A stretch of 17,675 nucleotides of DNA from contig CAKTMW010000041.1 of assembly GCA_934574095.1 (NCBI GenBank), positions 1 to 17,675 on the forward strand. Reading direction: 5' to 3'. This stretch comes from an uncultured Oscillospiraceae bacterium. Lineage in GTDB: Bacteria > Bacillota > Clostridia > Oscillospirales > Oscillospiraceae. The notes under the pieces were generated by a model. It was given only the letters and a program-made list of their open reading frames with translations. It did not search any database and had not been told where the DNA came from. Each line of letters opens with the position of its first letter. The stretch's first letter is position 1. The translations under genes and the position numbers were made by a program. Shown in pieces: positions 1 to 8,376 of the stretch.

Positions 1-908
1 GAGGGCTTCAGACCGGCGTCGGACATGGCCTGACGCACGGGGCCCATGGTGGCGTCCACCAGATGGCCGGTCAGCTCATTGAACTTGGCGCGGGTCAGGG
101 TAACGTCCAGATGCTTGGGGCCGGTGGCGTCGGCGGTGATATAGGGCAGGTTGATGTTGCTGCTGGTGACGCCGCTAAGCTCGATCTTGGCCTTCTCGGC
201 AGCCTCCTTCAGACGCTGCATGGCCACCTTGTCGCCGCTCAGGTCGATGCCGTCGGTGCGCTTGAACTCGCTGACCAGATACTTCATGATGCACTGGTCG
301 AAGTCATCGCCGCCCAGACGGTTGTTGCCGGCGGTAGCCAGCACCTCGATGACGCCGTCATCGATTTCCAGAATGGACACATCGAAGGTGCCGCCGCCCA
401 GATCGTACACCATGATCTTCTGGGCCTGCTCCTTATCCACGCCGTAGGCCAGAGCCGCGGCGGTAGGCTCGTTGATGATACGCTTCACGTCAAGACCGGC
501 AATCTTGCCGGCGTCCTTGGTGGCCTGACGCTGGGAGTCGGTGAAGTAGGCGGGGACGGTGATGACCGCCTCGGTGACGGTCTGGCCCAGATAGGCCTCG
601 GCGTCGGATTTCAGCTTCTGCAGGATCATGGCGCTGATCTCCTGGGGGGTGTAGCTCTTGTCGTCGATGGTGACGCGGTGGTCGGTGCCCATCTCACGCT
701 TGATGGAGGAGATGGTGCGGTCGGGGTTGGTGATGGCCTGGCGCTTTGCCACCTGGCCTACCATACGCTCGCCGGTCTTGGAAAATGCCACCACGGACGG
801 GGTGGTGCGGTTGCCTTCCGCGTTGGGGATGACGACAGCCTCGCCGCCTTCCATCACAGCGACGCAGGAATTGGTGGTGCCAAGGTCGATACCGATAACT
901 TTAGACAT
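1..908 (-). CDS. dnaK: Molecular chaperone DnaK (Hsp70), C-terminal part outside window
   Basis: ATP-dependent cytosolic chaperone that binds unfolded peptides and works with GrpE (nucleotide exchange) and DnaJ. About 302 N-terminal residues are present, most of the nucleotide-binding domain; the rest of the roughly 610-residue protein lies past the left edge. Visible Hsp70 signatures are [14 protein letters not shown] (residues 5-18), the [17 protein letters not shown] stretch (about 118-134), [12 protein letters not shown] (about 145-156) and the phosphate-binding DLGGGTFD (169-176). After IKREMG (about 69-74) the protein goes straight to a short loop, so it lacks the roughly 24-residue insertion found in Gram-negative DnaK; this is the Gram-positive form. 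The ATG at 906-908 is preceded by AGGAGG eight bases upstream. It is the last visible gene of the hrcA operon and is presumably controlled by HrcA through the CIRCE site at 2809-2835. No internal promoter was recognised in the 53 bases between it and the PspC gene. Confidence 0.98.
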   Translation of the reverse strand, partial: MSKVIGIDLGTTNSCVAVMEGGEAVVIPNAEGNRTTPSVVAFSKTGERMVGQVAKRQAITNPDRTISSIKREMGTDHRVTIDDKSYTPQEISAMILQKLKSDAEAYLGQTVTEAVITVPAYFTDSQRQATKDAGKIAGLDVKRIINEPTAAALAYGVDKEQAQKIMVYDLGGGTFDVSILEIDDGVIEVLATAGNNRLGGDDFDQCIMKYLVSEFKRTDGIDLSGDKVAMQRLKEAAEKAKIELSGVTSSNINLPYITADATGPKHLDVTLTRAKFNELTGHLVDATMGPVRQAMSDAGLKP

Positions 909-961
909 AATGATTGCCTCCTGAAATACTTTATATCAATTTATTTATTTGCAAATTCAAT

Positions 962-1153
962 TTAGCAGGGACGCTCAGGGATAATGATGGCCGCGATGAT
1001 ATAGGCCAGCAATCCGCTGCCGCCCAGCAGGCTGAACAGCACCCAGCCCAGACGCACCAGCGTGGGGTCGATATTGAAATAATCCGCGATGCCGGAGCAA
1101 ACGCCTGCCAGCATCTTATTTTCTGTGTTGCGGTACAGCTTCTTTCCGTTCAT
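962..1153 (-). CDS. Small PspC-domain membrane protein
   Basis: A 63-residue protein that is almost only a PspC domain. The N-terminus has the typical KKLYRNTENKMLAGVCSGIA pattern (about residues 4-23) followed by DYFNIDPTLVRLGWVL. A single hydrophobic segment covers about residues 35-58 and ends in IIPERPC. PspC domains occur in phage-shock and envelope-stress proteins, where they are membrane-bound and act with PspA/PspB or as anti-sigma-like partners; in Firmicutes many are short stand-alone proteins of unknown role. The ATG has a strong AAAGGAG site eight bases upstream, and that site overlaps the grpE stop codon region, so the gene is tightly coupled to grpE. It lies between grpE and dnaK, inside an otherwise standard heat-shock operon, which suggests a link between cytosolic heat shock and membrane stress. 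That link is inference; the family call is secure. Confidence 0.9.
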   Translation of the reverse strand: MNGKKLYRNTENKMLAGVCSGIADYFNIDPTLVRLGWVLFSLLGGSGLLAYIIAAIIIPERPC

Positions 1154-1167
1154 AAGGGTCGCTCCTT

Positions 1168-1749
1168 TCAGTTGGCTACCTTCACCATGGCGAAGCGCAG
1201 CACCTTGTCGCCCAAGGCGAAGCCCTTCTGGAACACCTCTACCACGGTGTTTTCACCGACGCTTTCATCCTCTACGTGCATCACGGCGTTGTGCTTTTCC
1301 GGATCAAAGGGTACGCCCTGCGATTCGATCTCCGTAACGCCCAGCTTGGTCAGCGCCTCGGTGAACTGCCGCAGGATCAGCTCCAGACCCTGCCGGTGCA
1401 CATCGGCCTCGTCATACTGGGCAATGCCCCGCTCCAGATTGTCGTACACCGCCAGAAACGGCTTGATGGTGTCGGCCTTGGCGTCACCGTAGATGCTCTC
1501 CTTTTCCTTGGCGGTGCGCTTGCGGTAGTTGTCGTACTCTGCCGCCAGACGCAGGTATTTGTCGTTCACGTCCGCCACCAGCTTGGCAAGGCCCTCCATC
1601 TTCTCCATCTGCTCCTTTGTGACGGTGAAGGTCTCCGGCGCTGCCTCCTCAGCAGGGACTTCTTTATCTTCGGTTTCTTCCGTTACAGGGGCGGCGGTCT
1701 CTTGCTCCGGCTCCTGGGCGGGGATATCCTTTTTCTTCTTGTCGCTCAT
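1168..1749 (-). CDS. grpE: GrpE, nucleotide exchange factor for DnaK
   Basis: Cytosolic co-chaperone that releases ADP from DnaK. The 193-residue length is normal. Residues 1-45 form an acidic, Lys/Glu-rich low-complexity tail, followed by a long helix (about 45-110) with the family pattern LRLAAEYDNYRKRTAKEKE, and a C-terminal beta region with GVPFDPEKHNAVMHVED and VVEVFQKGFALGDKVLRFAMVKVA, which match the GrpE signature. The ATG overlaps the hrcA stop as ATGA (1746-1749), with AAAGGAG eleven bases upstream, so translation is probably coupled to hrcA. Downstream, its stop lies directly beside the ribosome-binding site of the PspC gene. Confidence 0.98.
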   Translation of the reverse strand: MSDKKKKDIPAQEPEQETAAPVTEETEDKEVPAEEAAPETFTVTKEQMEKMEGLAKLVADVNDKYLRLAAEYDNYRKRTAKEKESIYGDAKADTIKPFLAVYDNLERGIAQYDEADVHRQGLELILRQFTEALTKLGVTEIESQGVPFDPEKHNAVMHVEDESVGENTVVEVFQKGFALGDKVLRFAMVKVAN

Positions 1750-2795
1750 TGTATTTCATTCTCCTTTGGGGGAAGTTCATGCTTTCCAAACATGCGGGTC
1801 AGGCTCTCGGCAAAGTAGCTGAGCCGGGCCGCCACCGTAGCGTAATCCATTCGAGTGGGGCCCACCACGCCCACAAGACCCCGCATGCCGTCGCCGATAT
1901 CGTAGCTGGCTACCACAACGCTGCTCTCTTTCAGAGCGTCGTTGACGTTTTCCGGCCCGATCAGGATCTGCATGGCGCGTCCGTCCGCCGGGACGGGCAG
2001 CTGCTCCTTGCTGTCCACCATGAAGTGCATCAGGTCGTGAGCCTTGTCGATGTCCCGGAACTCCGGGAATTTCAGCAGCTGGCTGGCGCCGTTGGTGAAC
2101 ACCTCGTGCTGCTGGGACTCCTTCAAAAGCTCGGCGGCGTACTCCACCACCTGATTCAGCAGCAAAAACCATTGCCCGCTGACCTGATCCGACAGGTTCA
2201 TCAGATGGGCGTTCATCTCCGCCGGAGGGATGCCGGTAAAGTGGGTGTTCAGCAGGTGGCTGATCTGGGGCAGCGTCTCTGCGTCCAGCGGGAGACTCAG
2301 CTGCATCAGGCGGCTTTTCACCCGGCTGTCCGACAGCATCACCACCGCGATCACCGACGCGCCGTCCACGGCGATCAGCTCGAACCGCCGCACGGTGGCG
2401 TCGGCGGTGTGGTCCGCCACGGCGTAGGTGGGGTAATCCACAAAGCTGGACACCATCTGGCCGGTCTTGGCGATCACCTGATCGGTGCCCTTCAGCTCCT
2501 GCTGTAGGGTGTTGTTGATCTGAGCGGCCTCCTCGGCGGAGATGGGCTTGCGCTCCATCAGCTCATTGACGTACAGCCGGTAGCCCAGCGGGGAGGGGAT
2601 GCGCCCGGCGCTGGTGTGGGGCTGCTCCAGATAGCCCATGTCGCTCAGCTCCGCCAGTTCGTTGCGGACGGTAGCGGAGCTGACCTTTTCCGGCATCCGC
2701 TCCGCGATGGCCTTGGAACCCAGCGGCTCGGCGGTGTCGATGTAGCTCTCCACCACGATCTTCAATATTTGCTTTTTCCGCGCTGTCAATTCCAT
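1746..2795 (-). CDS. hrcA: Heat-inducible transcription repressor HrcA
   Basis: Repressor of class I heat-shock genes. It binds CIRCE inverted repeats, and its folding depends on GroEL in the species where this has been studied. At 349 residues it has the usual family length. The N-terminal winged helix-turn-helix (about residues 1-80) shows ARKKQILKIVVESYIDTAEP, the recognition region SSATVRNELAELSDMGYLEQ and HTSAGRIPSPLGYRLYV, all characteristic of HrcA. The C-terminal half contains the GAF-like region with VVASYDIGDGMRGLVGVVGP and RMDYATVAARLSYFAESL. It is the first gene of the operon and has a perfect CIRCE element 13 bases upstream of its start, so it is almost certainly autoregulated. 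Its stop overlaps the grpE start by four bases. Confidence 0.98.
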   Translation of the reverse strand: MELTARKKQILKIVVESYIDTAEPLGSKAIAERMPEKVSSATVRNELAELSDMGYLEQPHTSAGRIPSPLGYRLYVNELMERKPISAEEAAQINNTLQQELKGTDQVIAKTGQMVSSFVDYPTYAVADHTADATVRRFELIAVDGASVIAVVMLSDSRVKSRLMQLSLPLDAETLPQISHLLNTHFTGIPPAEMNAHLMNLSDQVSGQWFLLLNQVVEYAAELLKESQQHEVFTNGASQLLKFPEFRDIDKAHDLMHFMVDSKEQLPVPADGRAMQILIGPENVNDALKESSVVVASYDIGDGMRGLVGVVGPTRMDYATVAARLSYFAESLTRMFGKHELPPKENEIQ

Positions 2796-2808
2796 AGCAT
2801 TTCTCCGT

Positions 2809-2835
2809 TTAGCACTCGTTCTTCCTGAGTGCTAA
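2809..2835 (-). promoter_or_regulatory. CIRCE operator (HrcA binding site)
   Basis: A perfect nine-base inverted repeat: TTAGCACTC (2809-2817), a nine-base spacer, and GAGTGCTAA (2827-2835). This is exactly the CIRCE consensus and spacing. It lies between the -10 box (2839-2844) and the hrcA start codon (2795), so bound HrcA would cover the transcription start. Confidence 0.97.
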
Positions 2836-2838
2836 CTC

Positions 2839-2867
2839 AGTGTACCACCGCCCGACCGGAATGTCAA
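2839..2867 (-). promoter_or_regulatory. Sigma-A-type promoter of the hrcA-grpE-pspC-dnaK operon
   Basis: Read on the minus strand, TTGACA (-35, 2862-2867), a 17-base spacer and TACACT (-10, 2839-2844). The -35 is a perfect match and the spacing is ideal. The expected transcription start, around 2832, falls inside the CIRCE element. Confidence 0.85.
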
Positions 2868-2904
2868 GAGTGGCAGAGTTGAATTATTTGTGAACAATAG
2901 AGAA

Positions 2905-2930
2905 CGTCCCGCGCCGTCAGGCGCGGGACG
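2905..2930 (-). terminator. GC-rich hairpin after the deacylase gene, probable intrinsic terminator
   Basis: An 11-base-pair perfect stem, CGTCCCGCGCC (2905-2915) and GGCGCGGGACG (2920-2930), with a four-base loop. It starts 15 bases after the stop of the amidohydrolase gene on the minus strand. The following transcript sequence (TTCTCTATTGTT) is only moderately U-rich, so termination may be partial. It separates this operon from the heat-shock promoter. Confidence 0.7.
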
Positions 2931-2944
2931 CAAGAGGTATTCTG

Positions 2945-4528
2945 TCAGGGAGTCACCACGGTGCCGCTGGCGCTGCCGGTCAGCTGCCCGCCCCGGAGGG
3001 CGAAAGCGCCGTTTACCAGCACATGGGTCATGCCCTGGGAAGTCTGCTGGGGCTCGGTATAGGTGGCCCGTTCGTGGAGGGCGTCGGGGTCGAAGATGCA
3101 CACGTCCGCGTCGCAGCCCGCCGCCAGGCGGCCCTTCCCCTTCAAACGCAGCACCTGAGCGGGACGGCCCGTCAGCTTGTGGACGGCCTGCTCCCAGCTG
3201 AGAGCTTGCTTCTCCCGGACGAAATGCTCCAGCAGGTGGGTCACGTTGCCGCAGACGCGGGGGTGCAGCTGTCCCTCGGTGGGGTAGGTGGCGTCGGAGA
3301 TGACGCAGGACAGGGGCGAACGGAGGATGGCGCAGATATCCTCCTCCGACGCCATAAAGTCGATCATGGTGATCTGGCCGTGCTCACGGGCCAGCAGCTC
3401 GCAGCAGGAGGACAGGGGGTCCTGGCCCATCAGGGCGGCGATCTCCATCAGGTTGTGCCCCTGATAGGGGTGGTCCTCCGGACAGTGGAGGGAGGTCAGG
3501 TAGATGCCGTCCCAGCCTGCCAGCTTGGCGATGTCATCAAAGCCCACGCCGCTTTCGATGCGCGCCGCCAGCTGGCGGCGTACCTCTTTGTCCTTCAGCC
3601 GCTCCACCACCGCCTCCATGCCGCCGGTGAGATAGTCCGGAGGCAGGATGTGCAGCAGCTGGGTGGAGCCGGCGGTGTAGGGGTATACGTCGCAGTCTAC
3701 CCGCAGCCCCTCGTTCTGCGCCTGCTCCAGCAGAGAGAGGACCTGGGGTATTTTTTTGCCCCAGTTGTCCCGGCCCATGGCCTTGAGATGGCTGATGTGA
3801 ACGGGGCAGCGGAGCGCGCGGGCCACAGCGATCATCTCTCGAACCGACTCCACTACGCCGCCGCCCTCCTGCCGCATATGGACGGTGACGGGGATATCCG
3901 TCCCCGCCACCGGCTGCAAAGCCCGGATCAGGTCGCCGGTGGAGTAGAAGCACTCCGGTGCGTAGCCAAGGCCCAGACTGACGCCCAGCGCACCGTCGGA
4001 AAGCGCCTGCTCCATCTGACGGTGAATGGCGGCAAAGTGGCCGTCCGCCAGCTCCGTCAGCTGATAGCCCGCCGTATCGGCCCGGAGGGTGCCCGCGCCC
4101 ACCAGCATGCCCACGTTCAGGGGCAGGGCGGGCAGAGAGCGGAAATACCCCGCCAGCGAGCGGCTGTCCAGCCGGGGCGGCAGGTCACCGGTGATGGGCT
4201 GCAAATACGCCCGGATGGCGGTCTCGTTGTCAAGGCCGAAGGGCGCGGCGGACAGGCCGCAGTTGCCGTTGACGATGGTGGTCAGCCCCTGACACAGCTC
4301 CCACTCCCCGAAGCCGGGGCGGAACGCCGCGCCGTCGGCGTGGCGGTGAATGTCGATAAAGCCGGGGGTGACGGTCATTCCGGTGCAGCCGATCGTCTCG
4401 CGGGCCTCCGCACGGGATAGCTGGCCGACGGCGGCGATTTTGCCGTTTTCGATGGCCACATCCGCCGCAAAGGCGGCGCGGCCGGTACCGTCGATGACAG
4501 TACCGCCGCGGAGAAGTGTATCAAACAT
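2945..4528 (-). CDS. N-acyl-D-amino-acid deacylase / D-aminoacylase-like amidohydrolase
   Basis: A 527-residue metal-dependent amidohydrolase of the D-aminoacylase group, which removes acyl groups from N-acyl-D-amino acids. The N-terminal small beta domain (DTLLRGGTVIDGTG) leads to TPGFIDIHRHADG, with metal-ligand candidates H61 and H63. C90 in NGNCGLSAAP corresponds to the unusual Cys metal ligand of D-aminoacylases. H217 (HMRQEGG) and H244/H247 (HISHLK) supply further ligands, and D412 (ISDATYP) is the likely catalytic Asp. HPRVCGN and VREKQALSWEQAV resemble the family's C-terminal pattern. The substrate loop ISDATYPTEG differs from the GSDG usually seen, so the substrate may not be a classical N-acyl-D-amino acid; a dipeptide or related amide is possible. 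No signal peptide, so cytosolic. It starts 25 bases after the histidine kinase and is the last gene of that unit, followed by a hairpin. Confidence 0.85.
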   Translation of the reverse strand: MFDTLLRGGTVIDGTGRAAFAADVAIENGKIAAVGQLSRAEARETIGCTGMTVTPGFIDIHRHADGAAFRPGFGEWELCQGLTTIVNGNCGLSAAPFGLDNETAIRAYLQPITGDLPPRLDSRSLAGYFRSLPALPLNVGMLVGAGTLRADTAGYQLTELADGHFAAIHRQMEQALSDGALGVSLGLGYAPECFYSTGDLIRALQPVAGTDIPVTVHMRQEGGGVVESVREMIAVARALRCPVHISHLKAMGRDNWGKKIPQVLSLLEQAQNEGLRVDCDVYPYTAGSTQLLHILPPDYLTGGMEAVVERLKDKEVRRQLAARIESGVGFDDIAKLAGWDGIYLTSLHCPEDHPYQGHNLMEIAALMGQDPLSSCCELLAREHGQITMIDFMASEEDICAILRSPLSCVISDATYPTEGQLHPRVCGNVTHLLEHFVREKQALSWEQAVHKLTGRPAQVLRLKGKGRLAAGCDADVCIFDPDALHERATYTEPQQTSQGMTHVLVNGAFALRGGQLTGSASGTVVTP

Positions 4529-4553
4529 GGGAAAACCTCGATTTTATTTGGAC

Positions 4554-5725
4554 TCAGTGCCGCAGGGGCAGCGTGACGGTGAAGCGGGTGGCGCTCTCGT
4601 CGCTGGCGGCGGTGATGGTCCCCTTGTGCCGCTGCACGATCTGCCGGGCGATGGCAAGCCCCAGGCCGAAGCCGCCCGCGCCGGTGCGGGCGTCGTCCAC
4701 CCGGTAGAACCGGTCGAAAAGATGGGGCAGCTTCTCCGGCGGGATGGGCTCGCCGGGGTTCTCCACCGCCAGCACCGCGTTCCTTCCAGTGGCGTTCAGT
4801 GTCAGGCGGATGGCGCCGCCGGGGGCGGCGTATTTCACGGCGTTGTCCAGCAGAATGTCCACCAGCTGGTCCAGCTGCTGGCAGTCGCCGGTGAGGGACA
4901 GGCCGTTCTGGATGTCGTATTCCAACGGGTGCCCCGCCTCGAACGCCACCGGCTCAAACCGCAATGCGGCGTCCGTCACCAGGTCGCTGAGGTCCAGCGG
5001 GGCCATGGGAGCGGCGGCCCGGCCGCTCTCCGTCCGGGAGAGGGTCAGCATATCCTCCACCAGTTCTTTCATCCGGCGGGACTCCGCCAGAATATTGTCA
5101 ACATACTGCCGCTGCTCCGGTTGGGCCGATTCCTCCAGCAGGTCGGCGGAGGAGAGGATCACCGTCAGGGGCGTTTTCAGCTCGTGGCTGGCGTCGGAGA
5201 TGAACTGCTGCTGGTCCTGCCACGTCCGCACCACGGGGCGGGAGACGAAGCCGCTCAGCAGCCAGCTGACGGCCAGCAGCACCGCCAGAGCCCCCAGGCC
5301 GATCAGCAGGCAGACCTTTACCAGGGCGCGGAGGGTGGCCTGCTCGAAGGTGCTGTCCATAAAGGCGATGCGGGTGGACAGGACGCCGTCCTGCCGATAG
5401 AAGCGCATATGCTGATGGGACAGTACGCCGCTCTTGCCCCCATCGCTGAGGGCCTGGGACACCAGTGCCAGCAGGGCAGCTTCGTCATCCAGGTCATAGT
5501 AGTTGCTGCCGGACACGCGGACGGTGCCGCTGGGCAGCACCTCCGCCACAAAGCAGGGGAACCGGGCGGCGTCGCCGCCGCCCTGGACGGCCTGCTTCAA
5601 TTGATAGGTATAGCTGGCGGCGATATTGGCGCGGGAGAAGAAATACACCCCGGCGAACACCGCCAGCAGCACCATGAACGCCACCGCCATGGTGACGCCG
5701 GTGATCTTCCAGCGCAGCTTCCGGA

Positions 5726-5729
<4 letters not shown>
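4554..5729 (-). CDS. Sensor histidine kinase (two-component system)
   Basis: A 391-residue membrane kinase that autophosphorylates on His and passes the phosphate to the response regulator encoded just upstream. Transmembrane helix 1 covers about residues 11-31 and helix 2 about 137-160, with a roughly 105-residue extracytoplasmic domain between them (about 32-136) that resembles no sensor fold I can name. The phosphoacceptor motif SDASHELKTPLTVI places the His at 182. The N-box LLDNAVKY (N296), FDRFYRVDDART and GFGLGLAIARQIVQRHKG (G boxes) are intact. The linker between helix 2 and the H-box is very short, about 15 residues, so there is no full HAMP domain. The start overlaps the regulator stop by four bases (ATGA). 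The signal sensed is unknown. Confidence 0.95.
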
Positions 5730-6418
<689 letters not shown>

Positions 6419-6434
6419 GACACGCCCTCCTTAC

Positions 6435-7355
6435 TTACAGCAGCGCCAGCAGCGGCGCGACTTTATCCTGACCCAACAGGTACACGGTGGTCTCGTCGTT
6501 CAGCGTGGCGTAATAAGCGCCGTCCTCCCGTAGGATGCCCAGGGTCAGTGTCACGGTGGCCTCGGTGCCCACGGTGTTGATGTAGGACAGCTCGATCACC
6601 ACGGTGGGGACGTCCAGCCCGCACAGGGGCGCGGCGTCGGGGGAGGGGTCGTAATTGAAGCACTTGTCAAAGGAAAAGTCCGCCAGGGCGGCCTCGATAT
6701 CGGCGATGCCGTCAGGCAAGGTCTTGCTGCCGTTGGCCCAGCCGTCATCCTTTTTGGTCAGGCGGACGGACTTACCGTCGCTCTCCCGGTGAACGGTGAT
6801 GACCGTCAGGTTCTCGTCGGTCAGCTCCGGCAGGGTGGGCAGCACCGCCATGTCGTAGATGCTGCGGTCCATCAGGGTCACGAAGGCGTCCTCCACCAGA
6901 TACACGCCGTCCTGACCGTCGATGGCCATGTACCACTGGCCGTCGTCCCGCTGGTCGCCGAAACGCAGGGTGGTGACCTCCTCGCCCACGGTGACGGTCA
7001 GATAGCTGTCCGTCTCGTCCAGGCCGCAGTCGGCGCTCTCCGGAGCGGGCTGCACCGGCGTCAGCGAGGCGAGCATGGTCTCCAGCGCCGTCAGGATATC
7101 CGTCACATAGCTTTCGTCCAGGGGGAACTTCTCGTTGTCCACCCATTTCCAGCCGTCCTCATCCTTCCGGAAGCGGCAGGTGACCTGTCCATTGTCATAT
7201 TCCAGGGCGCCGGCCTCGGTGATGGGCAGCTGGGCGCTGTTGGCGATCATGGTGTTGTCCGCCGCGTCGGCGTCGGTGGCTTCCTTCGCCTTGCCGCAGC
7301 CGATCAGCACCAGCGTCAGCAGCAGGCACAAGAGCAGTAAGATGAATCGTTTCAT
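6435..7355 (-). CDS. DUF4340-type lipoprotein
   Basis: A 306-residue predicted lipoprotein. Residues 1-19 are a signal peptide with lipobox LIGC, giving lipidated C20. The mature part appears to be an internal duplication of the DUF4340 fold. Repeat 1, about 45-165, contains DGWKWVDNEKFPLD, CGLDETDSYLTV, LRFGDQRDDGQWYMAIDG and VYLVEDAF. Repeat 2, about 183-300, contains DGWANGSKTLPDG, CGLDVPTVVIEL, LTLGILREDGAYYATLND and VYLLGQDKV. DUF4340 proteins are envelope proteins of unknown function, some encoded beside ABC transporters. Here the gene leads a unit with a two-component system, so a role as accessory sensor or as the monitored envelope component is plausible but inferred. AGGAGG lies eight bases upstream of the ATG. 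A possible extended -10 promoter is at 7394-7402. Confidence 0.85.
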   Translation of the reverse strand: MKRFILLLLCLLLTLVLIGCGKAKEATDADAADNTMIANSAQLPITEAGALEYDNGQVTCRFRKDEDGWKWVDNEKFPLDESYVTDILTALETMLASLTPVQPAPESADCGLDETDSYLTVTVGEEVTTLRFGDQRDDGQWYMAIDGQDGVYLVEDAFVTLMDRSIYDMAVLPTLPELTDENLTVITVHRESDGKSVRLTKKDDGWANGSKTLPDGIADIEAALADFSFDKCFNYDPSPDAAPLCGLDVPTVVIELSYINTVGTEATVTLTLGILREDGAYYATLNDETTVYLLGQDKVAPLLALL

Positions 7356-7393
7356 AGGGTTTCCTCCTCTGGAGTAAAATGCACTAACTATTT

Positions 7394-7402
7394 AATATAG
7401 CA
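7394..7402 (-). promoter_or_regulatory. Probable extended -10 promoter of the lipoprotein/two-component operon
   Basis: On the minus strand the sequence TGCTATATT is an extended -10 (TGn plus TATATT, 7394-7402). A TTGACT lies further upstream (7422-7427), but the spacing of 22 bases is too long for a classical promoter, so initiation may rely on the extended -10 or on an activator. Confidence 0.5.
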
Positions 7403-7450
7403 GAGAACGGGAGAAAAGGAAAGTCAAAATTGTGAATTTTCGGTCAAAAA

Positions 7451-7476
7451 GCCGCCGGAACCTAAGTTCCGGCGGC
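7451..7476 (-). terminator. Rho-independent terminator after thrB
   Basis: An 11-base-pair stem, GCCGCCGGAAC (7451-7461) and GTTCCGGCGGC (7466-7476), with a four-base loop. It starts 16 bases past the thrB stop on the minus strand and is followed by TTTTTGACC. It separates thrC-thrB from the next operon on the same strand. The other side also has four T's, but no plus-strand gene ends here. Confidence 0.92.
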
Positions 7477-7491
7477 TTTTGCAGCAATTTT

Positions 7492-8376
7492 TCAGGACAG
7501 CTTTACCGTACCGTGATAATCCACGGGAAGGTCCCGCACCTGCCAGTGGTGCTCCAGAGGCAGCACGGAGCGCTCCATCCGGGCGGCGAAGGCCGGGTCA
7601 CGAGTGATGCACAGAATGGTGGGGCCCGCGCCGCTGATGCACACGGCCTGGCAGCCGTTCTGGTGGGCCAGAGCCTCGATCTTGTCGTACTCCGGGATCA
7701 GGCGGCGGCGGTAGGGCTGGTGCAGCCGGTCCTGAAGGGAGGCGGCGATCAGCGCCTCGTCACCCTGCTCGATGGCCCGCAGCAGCACCGCCAGAAAGCC
7801 CGCGTTGCGGACCGCGTCGGCGTGGGACACCATGGAGGGCAGCACACGCCGCGCCTCATGGGTGCTGAGAGGGAAATCCGGCGACAGCGCCACGAACCGC
7901 AGCTCCGGATGGGGCAGATACTCCACCGTGTACACCTGTCCCCCCAACAGCATGGAGGCGGTCAGCCCCCCCAGCAGGGCCGGGGCCAGGTTGTCGGGGT
8001 GGCCCTCGATCTCCGTGGTCAGGGCCAGCAGCTGCCGCTTGTCAAAGGGCTTGCCCGCCATGATGTTGGCGGCGGTGGCGCCGGCGGCGATCAGCGCCGC
8101 CGAGGAGCCCAGTCCCCGGCACACGGGAATGTCCGCCTGAATGTGGATGTGGACAGGGGGGATATCGCCCCGCCGCAGATCCTGCCACACCTTGGCATAG
8201 GCCACATAGGCCAGATTCTCCTCCGTCTGATACTGCTGGTCGCAGCCGGAGAAGCTGAGATGGTCCGCCGGGGTAAAGGACAGGGTGTTATAAAGGCCCA
8301 GGGCGCAGCCCAGCACGTCAAAACCCGCCGCCAGATTGGCGGTGGTGGCCGGAACACGGATCGTCACTCGCTCCAT
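7492..8376 (-). CDS. thrB: Homoserine kinase
   Basis: Phosphorylates L-homoserine with ATP, the step before threonine synthase; cytosolic GHMP-family kinase of 294 residues, which is the usual length. The N-terminus VRVPATTANLAAGFDVLGCALGLYN (residues 7-31) is characteristic of ThrB. The GHMP ATP-binding motif PVCRGLGSSAA covers 84-94, followed by HPDNLAPALLGG. The C-terminal motif near SGAGPTILCI matches the third GHMP motif. The ATG lies inside the end of thrC, a 13-base overlap in another frame, so translation is likely coupled. A terminator follows at 7451-7476. Confidence 0.97.
   Translation of the reverse strand: MERVTIRVPATTANLAAGFDVLGCALGLYNTLSFTPADHLSFSGCDQQYQTEENLAYVAYAKVWQDLRRGDIPPVHIHIQADIPVCRGLGSSAALIAAGATAANIMAGKPFDKRQLLALTTEIEGHPDNLAPALLGGLTASMLLGGQVYTVEYLPHPELRFVALSPDFPLSTHEARRVLPSMVSHADAVRNAGFLAVLLRAIEQGDEALIAASLQDRLHQPYRRRLIPEYDKIEALAHQNGCQAVCISGAGPTILCITRDPAFAARMERSVLPLEHHWQVRDLPVDYHGTVKLS

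Noticed and set aside
3023..4420. 465-codon plus-strand frame across the deacylase
   Set aside because: Antisense shadow; the minus-strand frame has all amidohydrolase ligands.
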